Shown here in pieces: positions 1 to 7,857 of a DNA stretch of 19,876 nucleotides. Below the pieces are notes generated by a model. That model searched no databases and was not told the origin of the DNA. It worked only from the letters and a program-made list of their open reading frames with translations. Made by a program: the position numbers and the translations under genes. The stretch comes from Opitutaceae bacterium (GTDB lineage Bacteria; Verrucomicrobiota; Verrucomicrobiia; Opitutales; Opitutaceae), in the NCBI GenBank assembly GCA_023265535.1, contig JAHFTI010000011.1, forward strand, positions 1 through 19,876. The letters run 5' to 3'. Numbering within the stretch: the first letter of the stretch is position 1; every line of letters begins with the position of its first letter.

Positions 1-674
1 TACACCCAGGGCGAGCCGGCGGGCAGCTTGTCGGGAGTGAGCTCGTGGTAGGCCACGCCGTCGATCTTCCAGGTGATGCGACCGGGGCGTCGTTCGACGC
101 TGAAGACGTGGTAGTTGCGGTCGTAGCTCTTTCCCGGCTGGGCGTCGAAGGGCTTGCCGAGGGCGTTGGCGGCGGTGAAGCCCTGGCCGTGGAGGGTGCC
201 GTAGGAGCGGGTGGTGTGGTGGCCGAGCACCTCCATGATGTCGATCTCGCCGCAGAGGGGCCAGCCCACCTTGGCGATGTTGTCGCCGAGCATCCAGAAG
301 GCGGGAAGGAAGCCCTGGCCGGCGGGGACCTTGAGGCGCGCCTCGACGATGCCATGGGTCATGCCGAAGAGCCCCTCGGTCTTAAGGCGTGCGGAGGTGT
401 AGTGGTCGCCGGACTTGAGGGCGCGGATCGCGAGGGCGCGGCCGTCGCCCGCCTCGGGGTCCTCGACGATGCAGGCGTTCTCGGGCTTGTCGGTGTAGAC
501 TTGGAGCTCCTTGTTGCCCCAGCCGTTGTTGGAGCCGAGGTCGTAGGTCCAATGGGAGGCCTGGGGGCGGGAGCCCGGGGCCTGGTTGAATTCGTCGCCC
601 CAGAGGAGGCGGCCATCGGCGTGGGAGGCGGAGGACATGGTCAGGACTGAAAGCAGGAGGAGCAGAGGCTTCAT
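1..674 (-). CDS. GH16 family secreted endo-beta-glucanase (laminarinase-like), C-terminus cut by window edge
   Basis: Likely a secreted glycoside hydrolase that cleaves internal beta-1,3 or mixed beta-1,3/1,4 bonds in glucans. Reading from the ATG at 674, 224 residues are visible before the left edge. Residues 1-19 look like a signal peptide (Leu-rich core, cleavage near SHA-D). The GH16 fold follows: WGDEFN near 25-30, GWGNKELQVYT at 51-61, and the catalytic signature GEIDIMEV at 142-149. In GH16 the first Glu (E143) is the nucleophile, D145 assists, and E148 is the acid/base. The extra Met in ExDxME is typical of the bacterial laminarinase branch. The open frame stops at SPWV, just before the usual family motif (about FDQPF..LN.AVGG), so perhaps 50-70 residues are missing, or more if extra domains follow. 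No Shine-Dalgarno sequence precedes the ATG. The gene diverges from the TonB-dependent receptor, which suggests shared regulation. Family call is firm; exact substrate is inference. Confidence 0.9.
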   Translation of the reverse strand, partial: MKPLLLLLSVLTMSSASHADGRLLWGDEFNQAPGSRPQASHWTYDLGSNNGWGNKELQVYTDKPENACIVEDPEAGDGRALAIRALKSGDHYTSARLKTEGLFGMTHGIVEARLKVPAGQGFLPAFWMLGDNIAKVGWPLCGEIDIMEVLGHHTTRSYGTLHGQGFTAANALGKPFDAQPGKSYDRNYHVFSVERRPGRITWKIDGVAYHELTPDKLPAGSPWV

Positions 675-842
675 GGAGCGTGCGGTTGGGGGTGGGAGGA
701 GGGTGGAGCGAGGGTCGAGGGGGCGGCACCCGGGGGAGTGCCGGTGTGGGGCGCTGCGGCAAGCAGGCTGATTCAGGCAAAACCTACGCTGCACTTCTTT
801 GCAATCAAAACGGGATTGGTTTTATTTGGAAATCGTAAATAA

Positions 843-856
843 ATGCCATTTGGCAT
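843..856. promoter_or_regulatory. Perfect palindrome ATGCCA-TT-TGGCAT, possible operator
   Basis: Six-base arms ATGCCA (843-848) and TGGCAT (851-856) are exact reverse complements with a two-base centre. The site lies 169 bp upstream of the GH16 start codon, inside the AT-rich part of the divergent region. A dimeric repressor or activator site is a reasonable inference; no regulator gene is next to it. Confidence 0.35.
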
Positions 857-966
857 ATTGAGAATTTGATGATCAGTGCGTTGTCGCGGGTGTGATTGAG
901 GGCCTGTCCGCCCTTCTGTGCCCCCCCCAGGGAGCGGGAGCCTGGAGCCGCGCAGACAGGGGCGGT

Positions 967-1002
967 CACGCACATTAAAAATTTCGGAACTTAATGTACG
1001 TG
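967..1002. promoter_or_regulatory. 12-bp inverted repeat CACGCACATTAA / TTAATGTACGTG, 12-nt spacer
   Basis: The left arm (967-978) and right arm (991-1002) are complementary at 11 of 12 positions; the mismatch is at the fifth base. The spacer 979-990 is aaatttcggaac. There is no T-run beside it and no gene ends here, so it is not a terminator. It sits roughly midway between the two divergent start codons, which fits an operator or activator site. The binding protein is unknown. Confidence 0.45.
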
Positions 1003-1210
1003 GTTTATGCAACTGATGGGCTGGGGAGTGCGCTTGTCGTAATCATTTTCCGGGGGGCAAAATCACAGTTGGGTTTATATAGATAGCTTTGATTAAGTGG
1101 GTTATTGCTTTTATGTGCCGCACGTGGTCCCTCAATGCAACTGGCCTTGGCGGCGGGCATTGGCGGGATTCGAGTTACGTAAATCCGTCCGGAAAGCATA
1201 CAATTTTTCG

Positions 1211-1226
1211 TTGCAATTTCATGCAA
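1211..1226. promoter_or_regulatory. TTGCA-N6-TGCAA inverted repeat upstream of receptor gene
   Basis: Arms TTGCA (1211-1215) and TGCAA (1222-1226) are exact complements around a six-base spacer. The site is 120 bp upstream of the receptor start. It is the densest pair among several TGCAA half-sites in this region. A similar TTGCA-N7-TGCAA occurs at 13034-13050 upstream of the yqhA-like gene. A transcription-factor site is inference; short arms like these also arise by chance. Confidence 0.25.
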
Positions 1227-1345
1227 TCATTGGGCAGGCTGGCCCGTCAAAACCTGAGATACCCCTCCCCCCTACACCCCGGTCCGGGTGCCTTGCCTTT
1301 TCAGGTTTTCAGGCAGGGTATCACGCCTAAAGAACCAGCTAATCC

Positions 1346-4300
1346 ATGAATACCAACGGAATGAAGCATTGCGGGATCTATCCTGCAATTTTATGCGCAC
1401 TCGCCGCCTCCGCCCTCAGTGCCCAGGTGCCCGCCCCCCAGTCACCCGAAGCTGCCTCCACCGCCGAGGAGCAGACCATTGAACTCTCCCCCTTCGTCGT
1501 GAACAGCGACAAGGACACGGGCTATTCCGCCACCTCCACCCTCGGCGGCACCCGCGTGCGCACCGAACTGCGCGACATCGCCTCCAGCCTGAGCGTCGTC
1601 ACCTCCCAGTTCCTCAAGGACACCGGCGCGACCTCCAACGAAAGCCTCCTCCAGTACCAGACCAACACCGAGGTCGGCGGCATGTCCGGCAACTTCGCAG
1701 GCGTCGGCAACGTCCAGGGCGCCAGCGAGGCCGGCAAGATCGCCCGCCCCAACACCAACACCCGCGTGCGCGGTCTCGACGAGGCCGACAACACCCGCGA
1801 CTACTTCCTCACCGACATTCCTTGGGACGCCTACATCGTCGACCGCGTCGACCTGCAACGCGGACCCAACTCGATCCTCTTCGGCGTCGGCAGTCCCGCC
1901 GGTATCATCAATACCACTACAATCGGCGCGCGCCTCGACCGCAGCTCCGGCAAGGTCGAGTCCTCCTACGGCAGCCACGGCAGCTTCCGCAACACGCTCG
2001 ATTACAACCAGGTCCTGGTCCCCGGAAAGTTCGCGCTGCGCGTCTCCCTCCTCGAGGACCGCGCCAAGTTCCGCCAGGACCCCGCCTTCTCGAACGACCG
2101 CCGCATCTTCGGCGCGCTGCGCTATTCCGAGCAGCTCCTCCCGAAGTCCCTCGGCGACAAGTTCACCCTGCGCGTCAACGCCGAGAGCGGCACGCTGCGC
2201 TCGAACCGCCCGCGCATGATGCCGCCCATCGACCGCATCACCCCCTTCTTCAACTCCTCCGTCTTCCCGCGCGTCAACGGCCGCGTGAAACTCTACGATC
2301 CCTTCTACAGCTGGTACTACGGCCAGCAACTCGACCGCGGCACGCGCACGATCACCTTCGCCAGCGATCCCGACTATCGCGCCGTGCCCGGCCTGGGCAA
2401 CGACCTCGGCGTCTCCGGTGGCGGCCCCATCGCCGTGTACAACAACGGCAACGACACCATCACCCGCTTCCAGTCCGAGGGCGCCACCGCGATGTACGGC
2501 CGGAAGAGCGATGGCACGATCGACATGGGCATCGATGCCTTCCCCTTCGGCCGCCTGCAGAGCGTGGCCGGCATCTACGAGTATTCGCAGAATCTCAACA
2601 GGCTCGACCCGACCAAGTTCCCCGCCGCCTCGAAGGGCTTCTACAAGGACACGGTCGTCCAGGATCCCTCGCTCTTCGATTTCTACAACAAGCTCATCGA
2701 CGGCGACAACAAGCGCGAGTGGACCGACTTCAAGTCGATCAACCTCTCCGCCTCGCAGAACTTCCTTGGCAACCGTCTCGGCGTTGAGTTCGTGTACGAC
2801 TACCAGGACGTGACCGTCGGACAGAGCTCCCAGCTCGGCTGGCTGCCCGGCATCGACGTCGACGTGAACCTCTACACGCTCGAGACGCCGCGCACCTACA
2901 CGCCGAAGTCCGAGGCGGGCTACGCGCTCGAGAGCACCGGCACCGGCGGCGTGCCCAACCCGAACGCGGGCCGCGCCTTCATCTCCGGCCAGGGCAGCGG
3001 CAGCTCCCGCAACACCCTCAGGGAAAACCTGCGTCTCACCGCCTATGGCGAGCTGCGCGGTGCCGATCTCTTCGGCGGCAATTCGTTCCTCGGGCGCCTG
3101 TTCACGCGCAATGTCATGTCGGCGCTCTACAGCAACGACACCGTCGACAGCTTCGAGAAGAGCTGGGCGCTGCAGCGCACCGACGTCGCCTGGGCGCAGC
3201 GCATGGGCCAGCCCGCCGGCATCAACGAGTACGCCCGCCGCGTGCCCTCGATCGTCTATCTCTCGGGCGATCTCACGGGCACCGCGTCCTCCGCGGGCCT
3301 GGGCCTCGATCGCATCCGCACGGTGATCTCGCCCTACGGCGCGATGCAGGGGCGCTACTTCAACTCCAACTGGAAGCACCCGCTCACCGCGGGCGCCACC
3401 GGCTACGTCGATCCCGCCGCCGCCTTCCGCCTGCCCGTCACGGGCGGCTCCTCCACCCAGTCCGAGAATCCCGCCAACTACGTCGGCTGGACCACGGCCT
3501 CGGTCAACATCCTCAGCGCCGCGCACGGCGACATCGACCAGCTCATGCTCGATGCCTCCAAGCGCCACGACAAGCTGGAGTCGCAGGGCCTCACGCTGCA
3601 GTCCTTCTTCTGGGACGACACGCTCATCCCCACGATCGGCTGGCGCAAGGACCGCATCACCACCTACGGCACTTCCGGTGCGCGCGATCCGCTCACGCAG
3701 GTGGCCGCGACGGACTTCGAGAATGTCGCCGTGAACGCCGACACCAGCCAGGGAGAGACTACGACCTGGGGCGTGGTGGCGCGCATCCCGCGCAACCTGC
3801 GCCGCAAGCTCCCGCTCGGCGCCGACCTCAGCCTGTTCTACAACAACTCCGAGAATTTCCGCGCGGTGAACCGCGTGGGCTTCGACACCAAGCCGCTGCC
3901 CAGTCCGAAGGGCAAGAGCAAGGACTACGGCTTCGTGCTGAGTGCGCTCGAGGACAAGGTCTCCTTCAGGATGACCTGGTTCGACACCATGGTGAAGGAC
4001 GCCGACATTCCGGGCGGCAACGCGCTCGGCCAGAATGTCTGGTTCCTCAACAGCATGCAGGTGTGGGGTGTCGCCGCGATCCAGACGATCAAGGCCGGCC
4101 GCCGCAACGAGGCTCCCGGCATGGAGTGGTTCTGGAACTACGCGCTCGTCGACGAGAACAAGTGGGGCGACCCGGTGTGGAGCAACGGCACCTCACCCGA
4201 GGTGGTCAACCATCCCTCGATGGTCAAGCAGTGGGCCGCGGTGCAGGACTGGCTCAAGACCATGCCCGACCAGGCCTACTTCGACGGCTACGGCTACGAC

Positions 4301-5092
4301 GTCAATGTGGCCAAGGTGAAGAGCGCCGACTGGAATGACAACAAGACGGCCATCATGAACGGCGGCTGGAACATGTATGCATCAATCGGCTCGATCCAGT
4401 CGCCCAATGGAAATCGTGTGAACGGCCAGACTCCGCTCGGCACCATCGACCAGAGCTCGAAGGGCCTTGAGTTCGAGCTGACGGCGCAGCCCCTGCGTGG
4501 CTGGGACCTCAGTGTGAACGCCTCGAAGACAACCGCGGCTCGCGGTGAGCTGGGCAGCAGCTTTGTCGCCTGGATCGAGGGGCAGAAGACGCGACTCGAC
4601 GGTGCTGCCGGCGACCTGCGCCTGTGGTGGGGCGGCGACCAGACTTACCGCCAGTACTTCGACCAGTTCATCTACCAGCCCTACCTCTTCCAGAAGGATG
4701 CGAAGGGCCAGATGGCGCCGGAGATCCGGCCCTGGCGTTTCAATGTGGTGAGCAACTACCGCTTCGACCGCGGCGTGCTCAAGGGCCTGAACGTGGGTGG
4801 CGGCTACCGCTGGCAGGACGACGTGATCCTGGGCTATCGCCTGAACGATGCGAAAACGCAACTAGACGTGAGCCGTCCCATCAAGGGCGCCTCGGAGGAT
4901 GCGATCGACGCGTGGGTGGGTTATGAGCGTGCGCTCACGAAGAAGGTCCGCTGGAGGGTCCAGCTGAACCTGCGCAACGTGGCCGACAAGGCCCACCTCA
5001 TCCCCGTGAGTGCAAATCCGGACGGCACCTTCGCGCTGATGCGCGTGGTGGACGGCTGTTCCTGGACCCTGCGCAACACGTTTGAGTTCTGA
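1346..5092 (+). CDS. TonB-dependent outer-membrane receptor
   Basis: An outer-membrane beta-barrel that imports a scarce ligand using energy passed from TonB-ExbBD. The 1248 residues begin with a signal peptide, with cleavage likely after ALSA (residue 26). The segment IELSPFVV (45-52) is probably the TonB box. The plug domain spans about 60-195 and includes TRVRGLDE (139-146) and VDLQRGPNSILFGVGSPAGIIN (168-189). The remainder is barrel, ending in Phe as outer-membrane proteins usually do. The length exceeds typical siderophore receptors (about 700-800) but suits the large receptors of Opitutaceae-type Verrucomicrobia. No carboxypeptidase-like N-terminal extension is present, so it is not SusC-like. 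The ATG at 1346 keeps the basic signal-peptide head; Met6 (1361) is an alternative, and no clear Shine-Dalgarno separates them. The divergent GH16 gene hints at glucan oligosaccharides as ligand, but siderophores or other ligands remain possible. Confidence 0.93.
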   Translation: MNTNGMKHCGIYPAILCALAASALSAQVPAPQSPEAASTAEEQTIELSPFVVNSDKDTGYSATSTLGGTRVRTELRDIASSLSVVTSQFLKDTGATSNESLLQYQTNTEVGGMSGNFAGVGNVQGASEAGKIARPNTNTRVRGLDEADNTRDYFLTDIPWDAYIVDRVDLQRGPNSILFGVGSPAGIINTTTIGARLDRSSGKVESSYGSHGSFRNTLDYNQVLVPGKFALRVSLLEDRAKFRQDPAFSNDRRIFGALRYSEQLLPKSLGDKFTLRVNAESGTLRSNRPRMMPPIDRITPFFNSSVFPRVNGRVKLYDPFYSWYYGQQLDRGTRTITFASDPDYRAVPGLGNDLGVSGGGPIAVYNNGNDTITRFQSEGATAMYGRKSDGTIDMGIDAFPFGRLQSVAGIYEYSQNLNRLDPTKFPAASKGFYKDTVVQDPSLFDFYNKLIDGDNKREWTDFKSINLSASQNFLGNRLGVEFVYDYQDVTVGQSSQLGWLPGIDVDVNLYTLETPRTYTPKSEAGYALESTGTGGVPNPNAGRAFISGQGSGSSRNTLRENLRLTAYGELRGADLFGGNSFLGRLFTRNVMSALYSNDTVDSFEKSWALQRTDVAWAQRMGQPAGINEYARRVPSIVYLSGDLTGTASSAGLGLDRIRTVISPYGAMQGRYFNSNWKHPLTAGATGYVDPAAAFRLPVTGGSSTQSENPANYVGWTTASVNILSAAHGDIDQLMLDASKRHDKLESQGLTLQSFFWDDTLIPTIGWRKDRITTYGTSGARDPLTQVAATDFENVAVNADTSQGETTTWGVVARIPRNLRRKLPLGADLSLFYNNSENFRAVNRVGFDTKPLPSPKGKSKDYGFVLSALEDKVSFRMTWFDTMVKDADIPGGNALGQNVWFLNSMQVWGVAAIQTIKAGRRNEAPGMEWFWNYALVDENKWGDPVWSNGTSPEVVNHPSMVKQWAAVQDWLKTMPDQAYFDGYGYDVNVAKVKSADWNDNKTAIMNGGWNMYASIGSIQSPNGNRVNGQTPLGTIDQSSKGLEFELTAQPLRGWDLSVNASKTTAARGELGSSFVAWIEGQKTRLDGAAGDLRLWWGGDQTYRQYFDQFIYQPYLFQKDAKGQMAPEIRPWRFNVVSNYRFDRGVLKGLNVGGGYRWQDDVILGYRLNDAKTQLDVSRPIKGASEDAIDAWVGYERALTKKVRWRVQLNLRNVADKAHLIPVSANPDGTFALMRVVDGCSWTLRNTFEF

Positions 5093-5175
5093 GTTTGTTT
5101 GAGTCCCCTCCTGCGCCGAGGCTACGGAGGGCGCTGGGCGGGGGGATTGGGGCCCCCGCTCTTAGGGAAACAAGG

Positions 5176-5209
5176 AAGGTCCGGTGGTGTCATGCCACCG
5201 GACCTTTTT
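5176..5209 (+). terminator. Intrinsic terminator of the receptor gene
   Basis: Eleven-base arms AGGTCCGGTGG (5177-5187) and CCACCGGACCT (5195-5205) are perfectly complementary around the loop TGTCATG. A T-run ends at 5209, and A5176-T5206 can extend the stem. The structure lies 84 bp past the receptor stop codon. There is no matching A-run on the left, so it works for plus-strand transcription only. Confidence 0.93.
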
Positions 5210-5294
5210 GTCCTGAGTCACCCGGAATGCCTCCGCCCCAGTGCCGCCAAAACCTTCATTCCCCCAAGAAAACCTGAAAGACCGTCTTGGCAGC

Positions 5295-5323
5295 TTGAGA
5301 CAGGCCGTCTTGCGGCTGATAGT
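5295..5323 (+). promoter_or_regulatory. Candidate sigma-70 promoter of the aldo/keto reductase gene
   Basis: TTGAGA (5295-5300, 5 of 6 to TTGACA), a 17-bp spacer, and GATAGT (5318-5323, 4 of 6 to TATAAT) lie 38 bp upstream of the start codon, right after the receptor's terminator. The predicted transcription start is near 5330. An 8-bp direct repeat CCGTCTTG (5282-5289 and 5305-5312, 23 bp apart) overlaps the spacer and could bind a regulator. Confidence 0.5.
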
Positions 5324-5338
5324 CAGGGGCAACCCTGA
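5323..5338. promoter_or_regulatory. Inverted repeat TCAGGG-GCAA-CCCTGA at the predicted transcription start
   Basis: Six-base perfect arms (5323-5328 and 5333-5338) enclose GCAA. If transcribed from further upstream it would make a GNRA-tetraloop hairpin. If the 5295-5323 promoter is used, it overlaps the start point and would act as a DNA operator instead. No T-run follows, so a terminator is unlikely. Confidence 0.35.
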
Positions 5339-5361
5339 TCATTCCCCACTCCCCCCCCGCC

Positions 5362-6342
5362 ATGCAATTCCTCCCGCTCCCCCACACATCACTCAAGGTC
5401 TCCAGGCTCTGTGCAGGCTGCATGGGCCTGGGCGGCGGCTGGGAAGCCGGCGCCGTGCTCACCCCCGCCCTCGAAAAGGAGGCGCGCGCCTTCGTCGAGG
5501 CGGCGCTTTCCCTCGGCATCAATTTCTTCGACCACGCCGACATCTACACGCGCGGCCGCGCCGAGGAGGTCTTCGGCCGCGTGCTGCGCGACTGCCCCGG
5601 CCTGCGCGAGCGCCTGGTGATCCAGTCGAAGTGCGGTATCCTGTTTGCGGATACACCACCGGGGACGCCGCACCGCTTCGACTTCAGCCATGGGCACATC
5701 ACCCGCAGCGTGGACGCCATCCTGGAGCGCCTGCACACCGGCTACCTCGACGTGCTGCTGCTGCACCGGCCCGACGCCCTCATGGAGCCCGAGGAGGTGG
5801 CGCGCGCCTTCGCTGAGCTGCGCCAGTCGGGCAAGGTGCGCCACTTCGGCGTGTCGAACCACAACCACCACCAGGTGGCCCTGCTGCAGAGCTTCCTGCC
5901 CGAGCCGCTGGTCGCCAACCAGCTTGAGATGAGCCTGCTCCACCACGGTTTCGCCGAGGCGGGGATCTCCTTCAACCAGGCCGCGCCCGGCTACCCGGAC
6001 GGCTGGGAGGGCATGCTGGAGTACAGCCGCCTGAAGGGCCTTTCCCTGCAGGCCTGGAGCCCGCTCGCGCATGGCGCGCTGGTGGGTGCCAATCCGGGCC
6101 GCCTCACCGAGGCCGGCCGCAAGACCGTCGAGCTGGTGCGCCAGATGGCTGCGGCGCGCGGGGTGGCCCCCGAGGCGATTGCCCTCGCCTGGCTGCTGCG
6201 CCATCCCTCAGGCATCGTGCCCGTGCTCGGCACCTCCAAGCCCGGGCGCCTGGCCGCCTGCGCCAAGGCGCTGGACGTGCAGCTCTCGCGCGAGGACTGG
6301 TACCGCCTGTTCGAAAGCGCGCGCGGGGCGGAGATGCCCTGA
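5362..6342 (+). CDS. Aldo/keto reductase, YdhF-like
   Basis: A cytosolic NAD(P)H-dependent oxidoreductase that reduces carbonyl groups; the natural substrate is unknown. The 326 residues match the aldo/keto reductase barrel. The catalytic tetrad is visible as D57 (FFDHADIY), Y62, K90 (IQSKCG) and H135 (LLLHRPD). The segments DHADIY, SKCGI, LLHRPDALMEPEEVA and SGKVRHFGVSN closely resemble Escherichia coli YdhF, as I recall that protein. VLGTSKPGRL (288-297) is the cofactor-phosphate binding region. The ATG at 5362 starts the first barrel segment at the expected distance. A C-rich tract rather than a Shine-Dalgarno sequence precedes it. It has its own likely promoter and no terminator before the radical SAM gene 66 bp downstream, so the two may be co-transcribed. 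Family call is firm; the biological role is open. Confidence 0.92.
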   Translation: MQFLPLPHTSLKVSRLCAGCMGLGGGWEAGAVLTPALEKEARAFVEAALSLGINFFDHADIYTRGRAEEVFGRVLRDCPGLRERLVIQSKCGILFADTPPGTPHRFDFSHGHITRSVDAILERLHTGYLDVLLLHRPDALMEPEEVARAFAELRQSGKVRHFGVSNHNHHQVALLQSFLPEPLVANQLEMSLLHHGFAEAGISFNQAAPGYPDGWEGMLEYSRLKGLSLQAWSPLAHGALVGANPGRLTEAGRKTVELVRQMAAARGVAPEAIALAWLLRHPSGIVPVLGTSKPGRLAACAKALDVQLSREDWYRLFESARGAEMP

Positions 6343-6375
6343 GGGTTTTGCGTCGCTTTTCACACCCGCATCACA

Positions 6376-6400
6376 CTGCCTTCACACAAGGCAGGCAGGA
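6376..6400 (+). promoter_or_regulatory. Hairpin beside the ribosome binding site of the radical SAM gene
   Basis: CTGCCT (6376-6381) and AGGCAG (6389-6394) form a perfect 6-bp stem with the loop TCACACA. GCAGGA (6395-6400), eight bases before the ATG at 6409, is the likely Shine-Dalgarno sequence. The stem abuts it, and the left arm could instead pair with part of it, so the hairpin might modulate translation. The stem is short and may be incidental. Confidence 0.3.
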
Positions 6401-6408
6401 TCGTCGCG

Positions 6409-7857
6409 ATGAAAATCAAGATGATCCTCCCGGCCCTGACGGAGGCCACGTCCCCCTTCTTCCGCCCGATCAAGTATTCGCTGTTTCCGCCCCTCGGGCT
6501 CGCCACGCTCGCGGGCTACCTGCGACCCGACGACGAGGTGGAGCTCGTCGATGAGCATGTGGAGACGCTGCGCCTCGACGACCGCCCCGACCTGGTGGTG
6601 CTGCAGGTGTACATCACCTCGGCGCGGCGCGCCTACGCCATCGCCGACTATTATCGGGCAATGGGCGTGCACGTGGCGATGGGCGGCCTGCATCCCAGTG
6701 CGCTGCCCGCCGAGGCGGCCCGGCATGCCGATTCGGTGTTCATCGGCCCCGGCGAGGACACCTGGCCGCGTTTCCTCGAGGACTTCCGCGCGGGGCGCGC
6801 CCTGCCGCTGTATTCCTCGACCCGGCGCAGCCTGCGCGGCGCGCCTCCCGTGCGACGCGACCTCATCCGGCGTGCGCTCTACCTCGTGCCCAACTCCCTC
6901 GTCGTCTCGCGCGGTTGTCCGCACTCCTGCGACTTCTGTTACAAGGACGCATTTTACCGGGGCGGGCGTTCCTTTTACACGCAGGCCGTGGACAGGGCCC
7001 TCGCGGAGATCGAGTCATTGCCCGGACGGCACCTGTATTTCCTGGACGACCATCTCTTCGGTGACCGTCGCTTCGCTGAGGCACTTCTCGACGGGATGCG
7101 GGGCATGGGGCGCCTCTGGCAGGCGGCGGGCACGGTGCAGTCGGTCCTCGCGCCACGCCTGATGGAAAAGGCGGCCGAGGTCGGGCTACGCAGCCTCTTT
7201 GTGGGCTTTGAAACGCTCAGCGAGGACAACCTGCGCGGGCAGGGCAAGGCGCAGAACCTGGGGCGCGACTATGGCGAGGCGATCCGCCGGCTTCATGGCC
7301 TCGGCGTGATGGTCAATGGCAGCTTTGTCTTCGGCATGGACGGCGATGACGCAACGGTCTTCGACCGCACCGTTGACTGGGCCGTGGGGCAGGGCGTGGA
7401 GACGGCGACCTTTCACATCCTCACGCCGTACCCGGGTACGGCGCTGTACGCGCGCATGGAGCGCGAGGGCCGCCTGCTGCATGCGGACTGGGACCGCTAC
7501 GACACGCGCCAGGTGGTGTTTCAGCCGATGCGCCTCAGTGCGGAGGAGCTGGAGGAGGGATACTGGCGCGCCTACGAGCGGTTCTATTCCTGGCCGGCGC
7601 TGGCGCGCGGCGCGGCGACCAAGCCGACGCTCGCGGGCGGCATGCGGCATTTCGCCTACGCCGCCGGCTGGAAGAAGTGCGAGCCTTTCTGGGACCTGGT
7701 CATCCGCATGCGGCGCGTGACGCAGCTGCGCCCCGTGTTGGAGCGGGTGCTGGCGGGCTTCTCGCGCCGCAGGGCGGGGGAGGAGGCGGCGGTGTCCGAC
7801 GAGCAGGAGGGGCGCCTGGGTGAGGCCCTGCCCGACGAACTCATCGGGGCGGACTGA
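6409..7857 (+). CDS. B12-binding-type radical SAM protein with DUF4070-like C-terminus
   Basis: A radical S-adenosylmethionine enzyme of unknown reaction. The N-terminal part (1-145) resembles the cobalamin-binding fold: PPLGLATLAGYL, VELVDEHVE, VAMGGLHPSALP, FIGPGEDTWPRFLEDF. It lacks the classic DxHxxG base-off motif, as many members do. The SAM core starts at about 160, with CPHSCDFC giving C170, C174 and C177 as ligands of the 4Fe-4S cluster. LYFLDDHLFGD, LFVGFETLS and GSFVFGMDGDD follow the usual order for this superfamily. The C-terminal portion (ILTPYPGTALYARM, EELEEGYWRAYERFYSW) looks like the DUF4070-type extension. Relatives include hopanoid methylases, magnesium-protoporphyrin cyclases and many uncharacterised proteins; nothing here selects among them. 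The ATG is supported by GCAGGA eight bases upstream. The last 17 bp overlap the end of the opposing pseudouridine synthase gene. Confidence 0.88.
   Translation: MKIKMILPALTEATSPFFRPIKYSLFPPLGLATLAGYLRPDDEVELVDEHVETLRLDDRPDLVVLQVYITSARRAYAIADYYRAMGVHVAMGGLHPSALPAEAARHADSVFIGPGEDTWPRFLEDFRAGRALPLYSSTRRSLRGAPPVRRDLIRRALYLVPNSLVVSRGCPHSCDFCYKDAFYRGGRSFYTQAVDRALAEIESLPGRHLYFLDDHLFGDRRFAEALLDGMRGMGRLWQAAGTVQSVLAPRLMEKAAEVGLRSLFVGFETLSEDNLRGQGKAQNLGRDYGEAIRRLHGLGVMVNGSFVFGMDGDDATVFDRTVDWAVGQGVETATFHILTPYPGTALYARMEREGRLLHADWDRYDTRQVVFQPMRLSAEELEEGYWRAYERFYSWPALARGAATKPTLAGGMRHFAYAAGWKKCEPFWDLVIRMRRVTQLRPVLERVLAGFSRRRAGEEAAVSDEQEGRLGEALPDELIGAD

Larger units (their letters stand above)
675..1345. other. 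671-bp divergent intergenic region, partly AT-rich, no convincing gene
   Basis: This region separates the GH16 gene (leftward) from the receptor gene (rightward). From about 780 to 1230 it is clearly richer in A and T than the flanking coding DNA. It holds three inverted repeats, listed separately, and scattered TGCAA-type half-sites. TGCAATCA occurs at 800-807 and 1222-1229, and ATGCAACTG at 1007-1015 and 1135-1143. The short reading frames here show no codon bias or recognisable motif, so I treat the stretch as regulatory. No sigma-70 promoter stood out: TTGATT at 1089-1094 with TATGTG at 1112-1117 is only a weak match. An eight-C run lies near 921-928. Confidence 0.6.

Noticed and set aside
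773..1012. 79-residue open frame in the divergent region
   Set aside because: No codon bias, no ribosome site, no recognisable motif, and it runs across the 12-bp dyad; probably chance in a non-coding stretch.
1442..3568. 708-residue open frame antisense to the TonB receptor
   Set aside because: Low-complexity Ala/Gly/Val/Glu-rich translation, no signal, motif or start signal; a shadow of the receptor's codon use.
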